Source: Anderseniella sp.
GTDB taxonomy: Bacteria > Pseudomonadota > Alphaproteobacteria > Rhizobiales > Aestuariivirgaceae
Length of the DNA: 64,000 nt
Assembly (NCBI GenBank): GCA_028289645.1
Contig: JANQOK010000016.1
Location: forward strand, 558,001-622,000
Direction: 5' to 3'
The notes under the pieces were generated by a model. That model made no database searches. It was not told the origin of the DNA and saw only the letters and a list, made by a program, of their open reading frames with translations. Positions 63,901 to 64,000 of the stretch are shown here, in pieces. Each line of letters opens with the position of its first letter. Within the stretch, counting starts at the first letter, position 1. Made by a program: the position numbers and the translations under genes.

Positions 63901-64000
63901 ACCATCTCGCATGGACGCCGCGGGCCAAACCGAAGAGGGCTGGAGCAGCGAAACGGCACTGTCGCCACTGGCGCCTCGTACCGACACACGGTTTCGCCGG
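60995..64000 (+). CDS. addA: Double-strand break repair helicase AddA (3' end off the window)
   Basis: 1002 codons from the ATG at 60995 to the right edge. The UvrD/Rep superfamily 1 helicase has PANAGAGKTHVLVGRV (Walker A), LCLTYTRAAAAEM (motif Ia), ILIDEAQDTSPDQW (motif II), AVGDRKQSIYSFQGA (motif III) and LLYVAMTRARYRLYV (motif VI). The C-terminal nuclease domain lies beyond the edge, which cuts at TDTRFRR. It is co-translated with addB. Confidence 0.95.
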   Translation, partial: MSAATQFSTARQQQDLASGPGVSAFVPANAGAGKTHVLVGRVIRLLLDGVQPERILCLTYTRAAAAEMSERLFDKLSGWIACDDRELCALIRKDVADSDRELGNLDEARRLFTRALETPGGLKVQTIHAFCERLLQRFPIEAGVVPGFHVLSETDSRDLMTLARAQVLTRDDDRVRDAVSTITPFANEQAFSGLLHELQKHSGKLLAAYGNPESFPRLNAHLNRLFGLSGEETPGDFAEDLASRLDRPLLQHAATLMAADSAKTNTDQAALITRMLAMQSPQDVLTIASQIALTGKGKPKGDTALVTKKLNERRPECRQALLDMRELLLSALENINALLIVSSTTALVYLGLEIITTFNRMKQNLAAYDFEDLIHQTVDLLHHNADAAWVLYKLDGGLDHILIDEAQDTSPDQWRIINALTEEFFAGEGARGGAARTMFAVGDRKQSIYSFQGADPREFDRQAGLYATLISNAGASYREVPLEHSFRSSELVLRAVDLVFTRDDASQGVTSEIQPEVRHLPIRTGEQGLVEIWDLERGQSDDDIQHWSPKSGDIVDPPHLVMARRIAAKIAGWTQGEPREMLTENRQVRPSDILILVRQRSYLMAAIVRALKEAGVPVAGADRLKLLDHIAVQDMMALAQACILPQDDLNLAGVLKSPLFTHNDGVTRFDDDNDLFGMAHKRGTGSLWDALREAASAGKPYTEACEKLARWRELAARSSVFDFYSAVLSRDGGRRALLGGLGPEAADPIDAFLQLALEYEQQHAPSLAGFLAWLEATQADIRRDMDQAGGEVRVMTVHGAKGLEAPIVFLPDTCSAPDARKIGNVLVTDSHLPVWRLKSDYATRVTDVLRDEAFKGLMEEYNRLLYVAMTRARYRLYVCGFVKQKNSSAPAEAPSASWYAMMHAALTGGDDPLLQGHDDNDGFRTWRAGKPEVSDDKESAAGNAVVATPPPDWAQEKAQAVLPPNRWLAPSRMDAAGQTEEGWSSETALSPLAPRTDTRFRR

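Overview
The window is chromosomal DNA of an alphaproteobacterium, most likely of the Hyphomicrobiales (Rhizobiales) or a close relative. Three things support this: the gene order pckA / chvI-chvG-hprK-manX-ptsH-ahcY, the block rnd-lptC-lptA-lptB-rpoN-hpf-ptsN with hsp20 and a DUF1150 gene, and the addB-addA run preceded by a TsaE-AmgK fusion and murU. Most genes are GC-rich and tightly packed, with many ATGA stop/start overlaps. A taurine-pyruvate-type aminotransferase and a complete glucosylglycerate cassette would suit a marine or osmotically variable habitat; that is inference. No prophage, insertion sequence or CRISPR array is visible.

Layout. 1-3539 (minus): a molybdenum hydroxylase of two polypeptides, one fusing the 2Fe-2S and molybdopterin subunits. 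3749-5769: a secreted unknown protein and a di-haem cytochrome c peroxidase. 5770-7687: a lower-GC patch with an orphan gene fusing an acyl carrier protein to a formylglycine-generating-enzyme-like domain, flanked by copies of a short hairpin repeat. 7688-11601: a lipid-modification cluster (FAD oxidoreductase, DUF1365, cyclopropane synthase-like, DUF3833). 11729-16085: coiled-coil protein, MFS and EamA exporters, VOC protein, Cys-rich secreted protein. 16157-18193: RpoE-type ECF sigma factor, ChrR-type anti-sigma factor and an SDR. 18420-25233: infC, a hydrolase, an epimerase, queG, a GST, uppP, a vWA protein and an NDUFA9-like protein. 25480-25566: tRNA-Leu(CAG). 25773-37010: a kinase-like gene, an SDR, rnd, the lpt genes, rpoN, hpf, ptsN, hsp20 with DUF1150, marC and the aminotransferase. 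37250-44154: polA and the glucosylglycerate genes. 44421-52630: a MarR-like regulator, pckA, chvI-chvG, hprK-manX-ptsH and ahcY. 53082-64000: a DivL-like tyrosine pseudo-kinase, tsaE-amgK, murU, addB and addA (cut by the window edge).

How the genes fit together. The most useful system-level signal is a shared promoter-like layout, TGA(T/A)CC - 16 bp - CGTnnnA. It occurs upstream of the ECF sigma operon, the FAD-oxidoreductase/DUF1365/cyclopropane synthase operon, the DUF3833 gene and the MarR-like gene. It matches what is known of RpoE/ChrR (ECF11) promoters and suggests a local photo-oxidative or membrane-lipid stress regulon. A second theme is envelope and carbon control: ChvG/ChvI with candidate operator dyads, the HprK/EIIA-Man/HPr branch without an interposed rapZ, PtsN, the Lpt bridge, UppP and AmgK-MurU wall recycling. 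The least explained gene is the ACP/FGE-like fusion at 5948-7189.
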